Part shown: positions 4,614 to 5,431 of the stretch, piece by piece
How the letters are laid out: the number at the start of each line of letters is the position of its first letter
Position numbering within the stretch: position 1 is the first letter of the stretch
Assembly: GCA_021443625.1 (NCBI GenBank)
Contig: JABUTP010000060.1
Coordinates: 1,070-6,500 of the forward strand
Reading direction: 5' to 3'
Length of the DNA: 5,431 nt
Origin: Bacteroidales bacterium
Lineage (GTDB): Bacteria; Bacteroidota; Bacteroidia; Bacteroidales; UBA932
Notes under the pieces: generated by a model
Databases searched by the model: none
The model's input: only the letters and a program-made list of their open reading frames with translations
What the model was told of the DNA's origin: nothing
Translations under genes and position numbers: made by a program

Positions 4614-5431
4614 ATGAAACCTCAATTATCCACAAGGGCCAGGAGTCTCAGCAGTTCGGCCACATTTGCAATGCTTCAAAAATCCATGGAATTGAAACAG
4701 GCAGGCATCGACGTCATAAGCATGAGCGTCGGCGAACCCGATTTCAAAACCCCAAAAACAATCAGGCTTGCAGCCCACGCAGCCATTGAGGACGGCTGGA
4801 CCAAATATTCCCCAGTGCCGGGATATATGCCTTTGAGGGAGGCCTGCGCCCGCAAACTCAAGAATGAAAACGGGCTGGACTACTCCGCCAAGCAGATTCT
4901 GGTTTCCAACGGAGCCAAGCAGTCGCTCACCAATGCCATCATGGCCGTGGTGGATACGGGTGACGAAGTTGTCATCCCCACTCCCTGCTGGGTAAGTTAT
5001 ATGCAGATGGTAATCCTTGCCGGAGGCGTTCCCGTGACTGTAAGGGCCGGGATTGAGCAGGATTTCAAGGTGACCCCTGCCCAACTTGAAGCCGCCATCA
5101 CCCCCCGCACCAAGGCCATTATGCTGTGTTCTCCCTCCAACCCTACGGGAGCCATCTACAGCCGCGAGGAACTTGCGGGGCTGGCAGAAGTGATAGCCCG
5201 CCACGACGACATTGTGGTTATTTCCGATGAAATCTACGAACATCTCAACTATATCGGCCGCCACGAAAGCATCGCGCAGTTCGAATCCATCAGAGACCGC
5301 GTGGTCATTATCAATGGTGTCTCCAAGGCATACGCAATGACCGGCTGGCGTATCGGTTTTGCCGCAGGTCCCCAGTGGCTCATAGATGCCGCCAACAAGA
5401 TTCAGGGACAATATACCAGCGGCCCCTGCTC
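4614..5431 (+). CDS. aspC: Class I PLP-dependent aminotransferase, aspartate aminotransferase type (partial, 3' end missing)
   Basis: The visible 272 residues are the N-terminal two thirds of a fold-type I aminotransferase, probably interconverting aspartate and oxaloacetate with glutamate/2-oxoglutarate in the cytoplasm. Motifs in order: SVGEPDF (38-44), substrate-domain KYSPVPGY (64-71), PLP-stacking W126 (PTPCWVSY), the SPSNPTG loop with N176 (173-179), D205 and Y208 in ISDEIY contacting PLP, and the Schiff-base lysine K238 in SKAYAMTGWRIG, with R246 as phosphate ligand. This pattern matches the bacterial Ib (gamma) aspartate aminotransferases of about 395-400 residues, so roughly 125 residues lie beyond the window. 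The ATG at 4614 gives the expected family N-terminus (LSTRARSLSSSATFAM). The gene is divergent from pncA and shares a promoter motif with it and with hdrC. Aromatic or prephenate aminotransferase activity cannot be excluded from sequence alone. Confidence 0.92.
   Translation, partial: MKPQLSTRARSLSSSATFAMLQKSMELKQAGIDVISMSVGEPDFKTPKTIRLAAHAAIEDGWTKYSPVPGYMPLREACARKLKNENGLDYSAKQILVSNGAKQSLTNAIMAVVDTGDEVVIPTPCWVSYMQMVILAGGVPVTVRAGIEQDFKVTPAQLEAAITPRTKAIMLCSPSNPTGAIYSREELAGLAEVIARHDDIVVISDEIYEHLNYIGRHESIAQFESIRDRVVIINGVSKAYAMTGWRIGFAAGPQWLIDAANKIQGQYTSGPC

Noticed and set aside
4626..5411. Minus-strand open frame (261 codons) opposite the aminotransferase gene
   Set aside because: The plus strand carries an unmistakable aminotransferase with all cofactor residues in order; the opposite frame shows no family signature.

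Overview
The window looks like chromosomal DNA from a member of the Bacteroidota, probably an order Bacteroidales gut-type lineage with a fairly GC-rich genome. Three things point there. Two transcription units start with close matches to the Bacteroidota vegetative promoter (TTTG, 20 bp, TAnnTTTG). Start codons lack clear Shine-Dalgarno sequences and sit behind A-rich leaders. The proteins are typical of anaerobic members of this phylum. The exact genus cannot be read from this sequence.

From left to right, positions 1-2502 hold a minus-strand gene set read hdrC-hdrB-hdrA, encoding a heterodisulfide-reductase-like complex; hdrA runs off the left edge. A separate minus-strand unit follows (2597-4376): a lipoprotein nicotinamidase (pncA-like) followed 19 bp later by a PfoR/EIIC-like polytopic membrane protein. 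A 237-bp divergent intergenic region (4377-4613) contains two promoters and a striking nested inverted repeat. From 4614 to the right edge runs the start of a plus-strand class I aminotransferase of the aspartate aminotransferase type (aspC-like). No RNA gene, insertion sequence or CRISPR array was seen.

The hdrCBA set should form a cytoplasmic iron-sulfur/flavin electron-transfer complex. Bacteroidota are not known to use coenzymes M and B, so its real disulfide or other acceptor is unknown. The HdrA is compact and HdrB has one eroded cysteine (CCG) motif, so this is a divergent version. The nicotinamidase carries an export signal with a likely lipidation cysteine. With the membrane protein behind it, it may form an envelope unit that deamidates nicotinamide and imports the product; that is inference.

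The most notable non-coding signal is that the hdrC and pncA promoters are near-duplicates over 43 bp, with compensating indels that keep the 20-bp spacer. Part of the same motif (AAACAACTTC) also lies at the aspC promoter. This suggests the three units share a regulator or a promoter ancestry, and so links the Hdr complex, nicotinamide salvage and aspartate metabolism. The hdrC-hdrB gap also holds a strong palindromic element just ahead of hdrB.
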